DNA of 64,000 bases from Paramacrobiotus metropolitanus (taxonomy: Eukaryota; Tardigrada; Eutardigrada; Parachela; Macrobiotidae), in NCBI RefSeq assembly GCF_019649055.1, contig NW_026570226.1:1674001-1738000 (forward strand), read 5' to 3'. Below, piece by piece: positions 53,296 to 64,000 of the stretch (position 1 is the first letter of the stretch; every line of letters starts with the position of its first letter). The notes beneath the pieces are model-generated. The model had not been told where the DNA came from, did not search any database, and worked only from the letters and a program-made list of their open reading frames with translations. The translations under genes and the position numbers were made by a program.

Positions 53296-54646
53296 CCAGG
53301 TTCCGCTGCGTCACAAGTTCAGAACCGAAATAAGCAAGCGCTCTTGGCAAAGCGAGTCCTCAATACTGGGCTAACTCTAACTGGTAAATTATGACAATGG
53401 TGATTTAGAACAGACCGTCATCGATATTTTCACAGCAGAGTTTTGCAATCTCAGAATTTGAATGGTCTAAAAAAAACTCTAAACAACGGAAGACGATCGT
53501 GTATTAAATTATCGTAAACAAATAAAAGCAATAATAAATAAATGGCAAACCAGAAAACACAGTAGTATCAAATTATCAATAATCAAACCTTGCTCGAATT
53601 GTACAGCTGTGAGTACTCCAAGCCTGTGTTTTGCGAAATTCCCGCTCACCGACTGCAGGAAGCAGGTATTAACGAGTAAATCAAAATCATCTCTTTTCTG
53701 TGTGTGGCGGCGCTGTGGCCGAACCATTTCCGCTTGGTCCGCTATGGGTGCCCGCCAAGTAAATCACTCCACGAACCACTGCCAATTCCAACAATAAATT
53801 TTGAATCCATTTTTGTTTACCTATTAAAATTAATTCTAAAAGCATGTCTTCTCAAGACACAGTATGCAATTGATCGAAACAACTTTTAATAATTTACCGA
53901 TACTGAAATTACGAAAAACAAAAACCTTTTGAAGTAAAAAGAAAAACGAAAAACGAGAAACGAAAAACAAAAACCTTTAGTCCGACTCACTGTCTCACTG
54001 AGTCGGACTGTCGGACTAACTCACTCTTTAATTATTTGCAATGCCTTGTGGGTCATTGGGCTTAAGACGGATTTGTGGTTTGGGCGAACGAATTATGGGC
54101 GAGTCGATAGTGGTTGCAGCCAGCATGGTTGTCTTTTGCCTGACAATTATGAATATAAATAAAAAATTAATAATTTACTATACTTTTATCTCACTTAATT
54201 TACATTTAATTTTATACCTTTGCGGCTCGCTTGTTTAGAATTTTATGTTTACTAAACTTAACGAGAAAATATTGCCTTGAAAAATACCTTTCATTGGTAA
54301 ATCACCGTAAATGTTGCATTTTTTCAACGTTTAACATACAGGGGCATATGCTTAATATGGTAAATCGTGCCTGGATAAAATTATATAATTCCTCGTTTCT
54401 TTCAGTCTTTTCTGGATTGTCTTGGCGAGCCGCGAACTCCATAAAAATTATACATATTTTTATTCATATTGACAGATGGATTATGAACTGGTGATTATCT
54501 GATAGTTTGATATGACTGGGATGTTCTCCGATTAATGGTGTCTCTTATCAGTAGTCTTCTCTGCCCGAAACTGACTGAAATTTCTTCGCTGGTTTTGTTG
54601 ATACGACCTGTTATTTTCTGTTTTGGATTTTGCGGCTCAAATCATC
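53296..54646. promoter_or_regulatory. 1.35 kb interval between divergent Timeless and SYCP2-like genes
   Basis: The two genes diverge from here. Inside are an A-rich stretch with repeated CGAAAAACAAAAACCTTT (about 53912 and 53960) and an 11-bp inverted repeat AGTCCGACTCA...TGAGTCGGACT (53979-53989 and 53999-54009), immediately followed by a further TCGGACTAACTCACT. No gene is supported. Confidence 0.4.
53979..54024. repeat. Inverted repeat with extra half-site
   Basis: Two 11-bp arms, AGTCCGACTCA and its exact reverse complement, are separated by 9 bp; the GTCGGACT half-site is repeated once more just downstream. It could be a paired regulator binding site between the divergent genes, or chance. 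Confidence 0.6.
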
Positions 54647-57364
54647 ATGTCACGAGCGCGCGCACAGGCTCAGCCAACGCGCATACAGCCAGCTCGTAAT
54701 GCGACTTCCAGTTTAAATGGACTGGAATCCCAGATCAGCGAAGTTACCCTTGTGGATCCGGAGGAGGAGAAGAAGCAGAAGCGCTTAACGAAGCAGGAAT
54801 CCACCCTTCAAAAATGCTTGGCCAATGTCAGTGAAACACAAGGTTTAACTCATGACATCTTGATGCGATGTGGACAGTTAAATAGTGTTCAACAACTGCT
54901 CAGCGTCGGAGCAGACTCCCTGGAAGACGCAGCGCTTAATCAAATCAAAGCAGAATGGAAGGCAACCAAACATGACGACATTGGTAAGCGAATGTGTTTC
55001 TTTGGACAACTAAAAATTTTGTGAAGTTTTATGGCTAGTTTTTAGGGGTAAAAATATTTTTGTTTCTTACTGCTGTAGCGGATTTACCTTTTACATTGCG
55101 ACTCTTACGCTGTTGCAATATTTATTTATTTCAATCCGTCCGTGTTGTGGCTGTAATTTCTTTTGTTATTTGGATGTCTTCGGCTTTTTAGGAAATTATA
55201 GAAATTTGATCACCTGCATTAAAAATTTTTTACATTTCAGTCGCTATTCTGAGGCGCGTTGTGCTCTGTAAAGAGAATTATCAGCCGAGGACCGCCAGCA
55301 ACATCGGAACCGATCCGTCTCTCATTTCTAGCCATAACACTCTCGCTGAAGCTTTGGTGTCGTTTCTCGAGGGCAGCTGGATGATTTTTCGGATATTCCG
55401 AAATATTTCTAGGCCTGCCCTGGATGATAGTAACTACTGCGCTACCGTGATAATGCCTTGTGTTGTGGATCTCCATAAGTTGGCCAAGTTTGTGCATTGT
55501 AGTGTCAAGCGAAATCTTTTGCGCCTGCTTGTTGGATTGTGGGCTCATTTGACTGCGATGTTTAATGGGCCTTTTTATAATGAGATCATGAGGGAAATAT
55601 ATAAACTTTTCTCGACATGCGAAGATTATGCCCAGCAACTACAACTTTGTGTCATGATGGGGTTTTTGTGCCAGAAATCTGTCACCATTGTTCGCGCGAT
55701 TGGATACAAAGTGGGTTTGCGCATGTGGTTAAAAGGTACGTTTTGTCTTCCACAATTTTTGTGTCGCCACTATTTATAAGTCACATTTAAGTTCATTTTA
55801 CGATAAGTACGAGTATAGGTTTTGAATATACGGTTGACTTGAAAAAGATTTTTCATTTTTTCTTGCGACTTCTGAGACATTTTACGGTGCTTTCTGCAAG
55901 CCTAAAAAAATGCACATTTAGGTATAACTCGATAAGTAGAGAAGTCGGAAATTAAAATATTGCTTCTTGTTGTTGTTATGCATCGTTATTCAGATAGGGA
56001 TAAGTTTCTCTTGGCTTACGTTAATTTGAACGCCGCGATACCTATCAATGTTTCTCGGGAGATCTTGATAATTGGTTTGATTTTTCTTGCTAGATTTCGT
56101 GTCTATTTTCCGCAATTGCTCACCGACGGATTCGCCGATTCCCAACTTTGCCTACGAGGCGGTTAATTTCACTAATGAGCGTCGCGGGATTCACCGCAAA
56201 GTTTTCTCCTTCCGCTTGAATACTCCTTGTTACGCATCTTCCGACCAAAGTGATTTTCCACCGGTTCCTGTTTATAACCCTTTTATTTCCAACGATGAAG
56301 CGCCGGATCAGTGGTGTTTGAGCTTTAGCTTAGGCTCACAAACGATGTGTTTTGAACTGGAAGGGACAGCCGGCCGATTTTTTGTTTGGATACCCTTTGA
56401 CGACATTGTCGTGGTGGACGTTTCATCGGAGCACGACAGCGTTATCCTTCAAATGATTTTTACCAAAGCCTTGTCGGAATATTACGACGGGAATTGTGCC
56501 AATGTCATTAATCCCGTTGGATTTTGTGATACCGTTAGCTTCCATTTGGGTGGTGCGCTTGCAAATTTAGGATTGCTGGAAAAAGCCCTTCAGCGTTGTT
56601 TTGGGCACCGTTGTGGAACGGCGACGTTTCATGGAGAATGGAATGTACCGGAGCTGGGAAAGACCAATAACCCGTTCTATCGAATAAAGAAATCCCTCGG
56701 AGTCGTTGCGGAAGCGTCAGATAAGATCGACGAAAACGATGCGTGTGTGCTTGTGAGAGAAACCATCGTCGAACGACGCTTTGCGGGTGAGAAAAAGGTA
56801 GAAGGAAAGAGAAGTCGCGCGCAATCGCAAGCTTCAACATCCGCTGATGTTTCCTGTGTTGAAATCTCATCCGACGATAAACCGACCGCACAACGAAACA
56901 GCAACCCAGAAATTACTACACCGACGATTTCACCCAGTAAGAGTGTTATCCTGGATGATTGCGAGTCAGCGGCGCTTAGTCCCATCCAACCGAACGATTT
57001 GGCTCCGTCCGATGACGATGATTGTATTTCTCCCGCTGGTGTCCTTCACTTGCCAGATACAGATCTCACATCGCAGGAATTTGAAGACATGTTACATAGC
57101 TCGCGTGGCGGCATGTCGATCAACGTTAATGGCCAGTCATTAGTTTGTACACCCATGAAAGGTGTCAATGCACCTATCACGGTAACTTCAGTTTGTCAAC
57201 CTGCTGCTGTCAGTACGAGCAACCGAGCTAATCGAGACCGTTTGCCTCTGGAGCAGATCTCCAACGAGGCCAATGCGATGGAAGCTGGGAAACGTCTTCG
57301 AAGTCGGACGACCGGAAATTCGTCTACACAGAGTATTTCAGCTGATGTTGTCACTCTGGATTGA
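54647..57364 (+). CDS. SYCP2-like meiotic chromosome axis protein, without C-terminal coiled coil
   Basis: Exons 54647-54983, 55241-55735 and 56094-57364 total 2103 nt, 700 residues. The first half is helical and matches the ARM-like domain of vertebrate SYCP2 (around 112-280: EIMREIYKLFSTCEDYAQQL, VMMGFLCQ). Then FTNERRGIHRKVFSF aligns with the NGMLGDKRRVFTF block, and QWCLSFSLGSQTMCFELEG with FWIDFNLGSQTLSFYIAG, which opens the Spt16M-like domain; the following strands (FVWIPFDDIVVVDVSSEHDS, LQMIFTKAL) fit as well. The rest is Ser/Asp/Pro-rich, low complexity, with SUMO-interaction-like VEISSDD and ends in SADVVTLD. SYCP2 links the chromosome axis to the synaptonemal complex. Human SYCP2 is about 1530 residues and ends in a coiled coil that pairs with SYCP3; none is seen here. 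Confidence 0.75.
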
Positions 57365-57950
57365 CGCAAAAATTTATGCGGTTGTTGTTTTTTTCAGTAA
57401 ATGCGCTGTCGTTTCATGGTACTGAATTGGATATAATCGTTTTTGTACAGATTTATGGGTGAAGTTTGCGGAACCTGATAAAGTTTTCTAAATTTGTATC
57501 CTAGCGGTTGTTTGTCTTGATCAAAAGTTGATGCGTCGAACCATTTCTGTGACACGGATGGCCAGTTTTTAAAATGTACGGAATTTTACGCTAGGAAGAA
57601 GAGTTGAACATCAACGCGTTATTAGCGGCTGTTAATAGGCTGTTTTCGTAAAATGGCATTGTTGCGTGGGAGGAAATGTCCGCAGACAATGTAGCGATGA
57701 TAGGGTGATCTTTTTCTCGCTCGAATGCTCTAGTTGGTAAAGCGGAAATAACACCAGTTCATAAACGCTATGTGCGTTATTACTTCGACGTACACAACGA
57801 AATGCTTGGATAATCACAGCGGCCAAACTTCACCCTGGCCACCCAAACGAAGCCACCGGTACAAGTTTAAAAACATCTACGCACGAAGAAAATTTGTTGT
57901 AGCTCACGTTAACTGCGCGCGGTACAACCGAAGCGACCTTTCGCATTCGA
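57365..57950. other. Intergenic between SYCP2-like and secreted-protein genes
   Basis: SYCP2-like 3' UTR and promoter of the next gene. A tRNA A-box-like TAGTTGGTAAAGCGG occurs near 57731 but no tRNA fold follows. Confidence 0.5.
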
Positions 57951-59582
57951 ATGCACGAGTATTTCACCATGATCAGTATTGTGTTTCTGCTCCTTCTGAC
58001 ACGATGGGCTACGGCTCAGTTACAAGGTCGTATGGACATTCCCATTGGAGTTCCGGATTTGGATGACAAATTTTCCAGAGGATTGGCTAACTACATCGGC
58101 ATACCGGCCCTCCCGGGTGCCAGCACCGGACAGTACGGCGATCCTATTTCGCTAACCGGAAGGAGTAATGTGGGTGCCGACTCTTCCAATAGTCTGACGT
58201 ACAATGATTTTCCTTCGCTACCGGGACTGCGAAACACCAACAGAGCAGGAATGACAAAATGGTATGGTCCCGACTTTGCACCGCCTGTACCAAACAGTGG
58301 CTCCATGATGATGCCTAATATGCAACCACCGCCACCACCCATGCAAACGCCCCAAAACCAAGTCAACGGGCCGGTAAATGACGGATGTAAGTGGCAAAAA
58401 AACTACAGGAATCTTGCTTACATTAGTCAGAAAACTAAATAAATATTTCGAACTTTATACTGTATATTATTTACTTACAATTAGGGATATATCGACAGCG
58501 GTAATCGATCAACAAGATGTTAACAGCGTAATTAAAATACCTCGTATTTTCAGTTATTGTTACATATGGTTCGTTTTGTTGCGATACGACCATTCCAGTT
58601 ATTAAAAGCGCTCGATAAGTTACTTAGCCTAGCGGTACAAGGAAACTTGATTAGAATTCAATTTTCAAATTTGCAACCGCAATAGCATCTAACATAATTC
58701 TTATAAAAGTATCATTCTGTGTTAAACGTGATTACAGAAAAAAAAAATTTGTATTCTGATAACAAAACCTTTTTTGACCTTTGTAGCTGTGCAAGTGACG
58801 GATCTCAGTTGCCAGAAGCCAAGGGCAGTTATCGGCATGTCCAACGATCGTAACCACTGGTTATCCACGGTTGAATGCGAATGCCGACCGATCAGTGATT
58901 CCACCGCCATGCCGCAGTTTTCGTGCTATTCGCTGTGTGATGGACCACCTCGGGATCAACGTTGTGAAGCCAGTTTTTCGATTTTGAGCTCGTGTCCTTT
59001 ATATAAAAACTGTCGTAAGCTCCGATGGTCGCTTCGTAGCATGCTGGGTGTACATTGCACTAAAACTGACGCAGACAATGTAGAATGCTAGCAAAGTATA
59101 AGTGATGCATAATAATAATTTTTCTAATTGTAGAAAACTGGACTCAGTCTAATGACACAGACAGCGGTGCTATTTCGTGCCGTGTGGGCAATCCGGTGCC
59201 GGAAGCCGTGTGCTGGATATTGGCCAGCAGTATGTTGCGCGATGATGATCGCCCTTTACGACCGGCATTCTATGCTAACGCGGCAACAGGTTGTTACATG
59301 GCCTGTTTGTGTGGAAACGATGGAACTGTGGCTGGAGAAATCCAGTGTCTAGATCGTCCTACCAGTCACTGGAGGTAAAGCCATTAAATTATACATATTG
59401 TACATACTGTCGAAATCGGTATTGTACAGCATAAATAAAGAGTACCTAATAATAGTAAAGATAGTAATAATGATGCAAGTTGGAGTTTTCCGTATTCGAT
59501 CCGACTAAATTTTAATGTTTGTCGTTGTAGGTTTCCCGTATATCCTCGCAACAGAAAATTTAATTTCCCTGCCCAATTCTAA
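57951..59582 (+). CDS. Secreted cysteine-rich protein of unknown function
   Basis: I do not recognise this family. Exons 57951-58386, 58787-59014, 59134-59374 and 59531-59582 join in phase and sum to 957 nt, 318 residues. A signal peptide is clear (MISIVFLLLLTRWATA, cleavage probably before QLQG). The mature N-terminal half is Gly/Pro/Asn-rich without cysteine, with a PPPPP run. The C-terminal half, encoded by exons 2 and 3, has 14 cysteines (8 + 6), an even number fitting disulfide pairing, including CEC, CYSLC and CYMACLC clusters. A short basic tail (FPVYPRNRKFNFPAQF) comes from exon 4; if the last intron is retained the protein ends after HWR at 59378. The protein is presumably extracellular. 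Confidence 0.7.
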
Positions 59583-60253
59583 GGCTTTTGTCATGTATCG
59601 CCATGCAAGTACACTTTTGAATTTGTTTTCTGTTATATTAAGCAAATGATGTTGAGATCTCTCAGTTCAGTTCTTGATGGTACGCTATACATCAGCAATT
59701 CGGTGCTGACGGAAATTGACAGGAGATTGTTTGCTGTCAGTCGTTAAGCTGCAATGAGTAAGTCTTGCTTGGTTTTGCATACGGACTTAGAAACCATAGT
59801 GCACTTTAATTCCTAGTTAAAGCGAAATTTTTAATGCCGGTTTGACACGTGTTTACCCACACAAAGTGCTCACGAAGCGTCGAAGCCTCACAATGATGGA
59901 ACAAGATAGAAGATTATATAACCCAAAACGATTAATACGTAAGTTGCAAGTGGTGCAAAAAACTTTTTTTTTGGTTGGATAACGTACTCTAACCTTTATG
60001 AATATCATCCTTTGTAATTTTTGGTACCCCAAAAGTTTTTACGTATGTAATCAGCACGGATGTTATTTGCCCTTTTCTGCTAAAAGACGTGTGATTCAGG
60101 CAGCCATATTCTACTGATCTACGTTTCCAACTTTCCGAAACTAAACAGAAACTTCGCCTTGTTATGCGGATCTGTATTCACTATGCAGCAGTGCCGGCTT
60201 ATTAATAAGTGTTTACATCACACCAAATGATAAAGCAGATAAGAAATACTGAT
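59583..60253. other. Convergent 3' flanks of secreted-protein gene and ACSF2
   Basis: AT-rich spacer; no coding exon, RNA gene or repeat could be supported. Confidence 0.5.
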
Positions 60254-63200
60254 TTACAATGCATATTCCATTTTATCATCATCCAGCTTCAATAGTTTCA
60301 GAGACTGCTCCCGCATTTTAAATTTTTGGACTTTCCCGGTCACCGTCAGTGGAAAGCTCTGCTTGGAGTCCACATAAACAAAATACTTCGGCACCTTGAA
60401 CCGAGCCAGCTGAAAATAATTAATGGTTGTTACTATCAATACGCACAAATTAAATTGATACACAGAAATGAATTATTAATGTATGTACAGAAATGAGTCA
60501 TTAACTGCTTAAAATTGATTGCGGATTAATTAAAATTGAGTCCAGATTCACTTATGGATACAGGATACAGATTCCAGTCCAGATTCGGATTATAGTCCAG
60601 ATTCACTTATATATTTACATATACTGTAAATGAATATTTCCCACACTTGTTTAGTACATACTACATACTGCAGTGTGGTTCATTTGGTCGCATTTAAAAG
60701 TAATATTAATTTGGTGATCAGACTTAAAACTGGCTTACGTTATCTCTACAAAATTTCTTCAGCTCTTCTTCGGAAACTTCTTTCTTCAGTCTGATCCAAC
60801 AACAGATCTCTTCGCCCAACCTCCGATCCGGCACGCCCACAATGTACACCTCCGCTACGGCCGGATGCTCGTGGAGACAATTCTCAATCTCTGCCGGGAA
60901 AACATTCTCTCCACCTCGGATTATTGTATCCTTCATGCGTCCAACAATTTTCCCATAGCCATTCTCTTGCATTATTCCAATATCTCTAAATAAAGTCAGT
61001 CTATCGGCCTAATGGTAAAAATACATTGTGCTGTTTGCTCATGGCAAACGGCAATATCTTGATTCACTGGCTTAATTTAAAACAAACACCCACTGTCACG
61101 CAGACCATGTACAGAATAATGCGTTTTCATACCCGGTGCGAGCCCAACCGGTAGGCGTAAAAAACTCGTTGGTTTTTGATTCGTCCTGCCAGTATCCCAA
61201 CATTACGGGAAAGCCTTTAACTTGCACTTCGCCTCTTGTTCCAACCGGCACCACTTGATCCGTTTCGTTGGCTATTCGCACCTGAAGAAACACTTACCAC
61301 ATTTTCTGCATGCAATGGTGAAATCCCTATTAACGGTAAAAGAGTTAGAAAACGAAGACGATACACTGTAGAGCCAATATGTCTGCTATATCGATATATC
61401 AGCAGTAGATATGAGGTTGTAATTGTCCTCGAAGTTCTTTGGCGAGTGCGAGCGCTCATCCTTTTCGCTGCAGTAATATAGGTAAACGATTTGCTGGATA
61501 GTTAAAACTGCAGCATAGGATAAAAAAACATGCGGAATATCTTTGTCAGAAGTGTAGTGAATACAAAAAATATCGTTACTTAATTTGCTATCGTTGCGCC
61601 TGTTCTCGATCAAAAATTGCTTACTTCGGTGTGGTGTAGCGCGGTACCAACTGTTTGAGTGCAGCATTCCTCAGGATCGCCAAGTTTGGATAACAGCACT
61701 AATGGGCTTGTTTCAGTCATTCCATAACCAACCTAGAGCACACAAAGGTTAACAAAATTAATTATAAGTAAGAATTCTTATCACTGCTGTAAGTCTGCAA
61801 AAATAATCTTTTAATGTTTGTTCGTGGTGCGTTAATGCATGACAAAGGTCACAATTAAAGCTTACGATGATATCCCTCATTCCCAACTTTTGCTTGACTG
61901 TTCTAACCAGCTCCACAGGACATGGCGCTCCAGACATAAAACCTCCGCGTAAAGTTTTCGTGTTATACTTTGCGAAATTTGGATGGTAAATCTGATCTGT
62001 GTACATTGTTGGCACGCCTGTATCGATCCAAAGTTTGTGAACACCGGTTTCTTAACTTTGCTTTTAAACAAGTGCAAAATATTATACAATGTCCGTTACG
62101 CTTTTGATTTACATTTACACTTACATTAACACATTTCTTTTTCACTCATACGTACATCACATTTGTACTGTAGTATCGTACTCCATGGTCTGCTATAGTA
62201 ATATTCCAAAAAATACTTAAATTACCGTAAAGGAATGTGCACTTTTCCCCGTCGATGGCTTTCAAGGTGGCTTCGGCGTCAAATCTCGGGGCAGGTATGA
62301 CCAACGTAGATCCATGCACGACTGTCATTAAGCTTCCGAGAACGCAACCAAAACAGTGATATAGCGGGACTGGCGAACAAAGGATGGTTTTCTATAATCA
62401 TAAAATTTTGCGTTTTTAAAAATGTGTACAAGTACTATTTGTACACTTGCAGTCCAGCAACTGTAACAATATCTATTTTATGCTCACCTCTTTGTCGAAT
62501 CCTAACGTTATCCCTCCGAAATAACCGTTGTTTAGTATGTTCTGGTGCTAAAATAGCATCCTAATTAGAATTAGTCAGACTGCTTCGATAATCGCTGTGA
62601 AATAATGCTCGTATATATGAACTGGTGACTCACCGAAAGTGTAGCGCCCTTCGGATTACCGGTTGTACCGGAAGTGAACTGGATGTTAACCGGGTCATTG
62701 GGCGTTACTTGCTTGGCATTGCGCTCCAACTTAGACAAATCTTCCCGTCCATAGTCCTGGAGGATTTCATGGAAAAACCGACTGTCTCCAGCTGGTGTCT
62801 GGTTTTTGTTATCAGAGATAAGGACAACAGTTTCCAGATCCGGTATTCTGCAGATGAACCAGTATTATTAATAGCCATCAATACAATTTTTCCTAAATTG
62901 AGCGATCAAAATTTTGTGAGAATAGATCAAATCTACTCGTAATTAGATCTAATCTACTCGTTCCCTTTGATATATGGTACTGACATATTGCGTGTAATTA
63001 TACTCACATCAACTTAATTGTCGGTACATTCGGCTGTCCGGTAAAACAATTACAATGTGCAAAGATCACATATACATATTGATATTATGCCATTTTAATA
63101 GCAATACATGTTCCTTGCTAATCGTAAATTAAATTTATAACATTAGTGTCGTGCTTGCCGCTGTGCGGCTGTGGTCATTGTCATTAAAAATAACTGACAA

Positions 63201-63890
63201 AAATACCATTCATTGAATTAGCGCTGTTTATTTCGATTTATGTATGCCATTAATTAGCCTATGGTTACACTGCAATTTCTTACGTAGGTTCTATACATCT
63301 GCTGAATACCGATAGAAGCTGAAGCTATTGTTATCTGACAACGATTCTGGTCGCTGAAGATTTGACCCACTTTGAGGATTTTTTCGGGATCACAAGATTA
63401 GGCACGACCTTGTCAAGCACATCCAGACATTCCTTTGTAGTAGCACCGATAAGAACTTTAATCTGAACCTTCTTCAGGCAATACTCCAGTTCATGGGCTT
63501 TGTACTGCGGATTAACATTGACCATGATCAGACCGGCTTTCGCTGTAGCGTACTGTGTCAGCAGCCATTCGTACGAGTTCGGTCCCCAGATGCCTACACG
63601 GTCACCTTTCTGCAGGCCCAGATGCAGCAGTCCAGCGGCAGTGGCATCCACATCCGCTTTAAACTGGGCGTACGTCTTACGGGTATTCTGGAAGGGTACA
63701 ACGAACACGATGTCATCCGGACGCCGTTCAGCCTGCTCGTCAACGATCTGGCCAATTGTTTTGGTCAATAATGGCGGAGTGGAAGGCCCGCGGACATGAC
63801 TTAAGGTACATGTAAGTGTTTCTGGTTTCTTTGTGCTCTGCTGCAGTAGAGTAGATGTGCTGGTGAAGAACCTAAAGACCTTTCTGGTAG
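60254..63890 (-). CDS. ACSF2: Acyl-CoA synthetase family member 2, mitochondrial (5' end outside window)
   Basis: Activates medium-chain fatty acids with ATP and CoA in mitochondria. Exons: 63890-about 63343, 63033-63008, 62847-62634, 62547-62488, 62391-62226, 62017-61866, 61732-61625, 61281-61133, 60985-60739, 60409-60254; about 607 residues in view (human 615). The ANL-superfamily motifs are all present: the phosphate-binding [94 protein letters not shown] and the catalytic-lysine region [17 protein letters not shown]. The exon at 63008-63033 is only 26 nt. The donor of the first listed exon is uncertain (several phase-0 GT sites). A splice acceptor (TTTACCTAG) and an in-frame stop upstream mean the start codon and targeting peptide lie in another exon, probably beyond 64000. 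Confidence 0.94.
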
Positions 63891-64000
63891 CTAGGTAAAC
63901 AACTGTACCAATACGATTTTATGCATGTCAGTAATATCTATATGTCACAAGTTTACAATACGACAGCTGGACTTACAAAATTATCTTCACATACTTCTGA
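63891..64000 (-). other. Probable ACSF2 intron reaching the window edge
   Basis: Sequence upstream of the ACSF2 acceptor at 63891; an in-frame stop rules out continuous coding. No exon was recognised. Confidence 0.5.

Noticed and set aside
57722-57790. tRNA-like A-box (TAGTTGGTAAAGCGG)
   Set aside because: No T-arm GGTTCRA box or acceptor-stem complementarity at the right distance.
60541-60612. Repeated AGTCCAGATTCACTTAT in an ACSF2 intron
   Set aside because: Two imperfect short copies only; likely slippage, no structure or coding meaning.

Overview
The window is animal nuclear DNA. Nearly every gene is split by short GT-AG introns (often 55-120 bases), with no operons or Shine-Dalgarno sites. 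Gene content (an allatotropin/orexin-type neuropeptide receptor, Timeless, a SYCP2-like meiotic axis protein, proteasome and COP9 subunits) points to a protostome invertebrate. A small ecdysozoan such as a tardigrade is plausible, but I cannot fix the species from sequence alone. Exon boundaries below were worked out by hand. For each multi-exon gene the reading phase carries across all junctions and the summed exon length is a multiple of three, which supports the models.

Layout, left to right: SMC5 (3' part, +, 1-4076); an allatotropin-receptor-like GPCR (-, 5030-11852) with a 3.3 kb intron; a 5 kb gene-poor stretch with palindromes and foldback elements (11853-16809); a Nup153-like FG nucleoporin (+, 16810-20837); CANT1-type apyrase (-, 21270-22754); V-ATPase subunit F (+, 26149-26550); an unrecognised nuclear-looking protein with a 31-residue triple repeat (+, 29759-31627); RPB7 (-, 33566-34087) head-to-head with eIF5A (+, 34554-36286), whose last intron holds a 210-bp foldback element; CSN6 (+, 37628-39640); proteasome beta-7/PSMB4 (-, 40079-41644) head-to-head with proteasome beta-4/PSMB2 (+, 42319-44018), whose first intron contains an intact antisense SPATA17-like gene (42483-43151); CDC5L (-, 44619-47928); Timeless (-, 48807-53295) head-to-head with a SYCP2-like protein (+, 54647-57364); a secreted cysteine-rich protein (+, 57951-59582); and ACSF2, an acyl-CoA synthetase (-, 60254-63890, 5' end outside the window).

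The set is dominated by housekeeping and genome-maintenance functions: SMC5 (SMC5/6 complex), Timeless (fork protection), SYCP2-like (meiotic chromosome axis), CDC5L (spliceosome), RPB7 (transcription), Nup153 (nuclear pore) and three members of the proteasome/COP9 world within 6.5 kb. Three head-to-head pairs share intervals of 0.47-1.35 kb. I found no tRNA, rRNA, CRISPR or autonomous transposon. The mobile-looking material is small non-coding foldback DNA. The most unusual items are the SYCP2-like gene without its usual C-terminal coiled coil, the nested SPATA17 gene, the orphan repeat protein, and the palindrome/foldback cluster at 13-15.4 kb.
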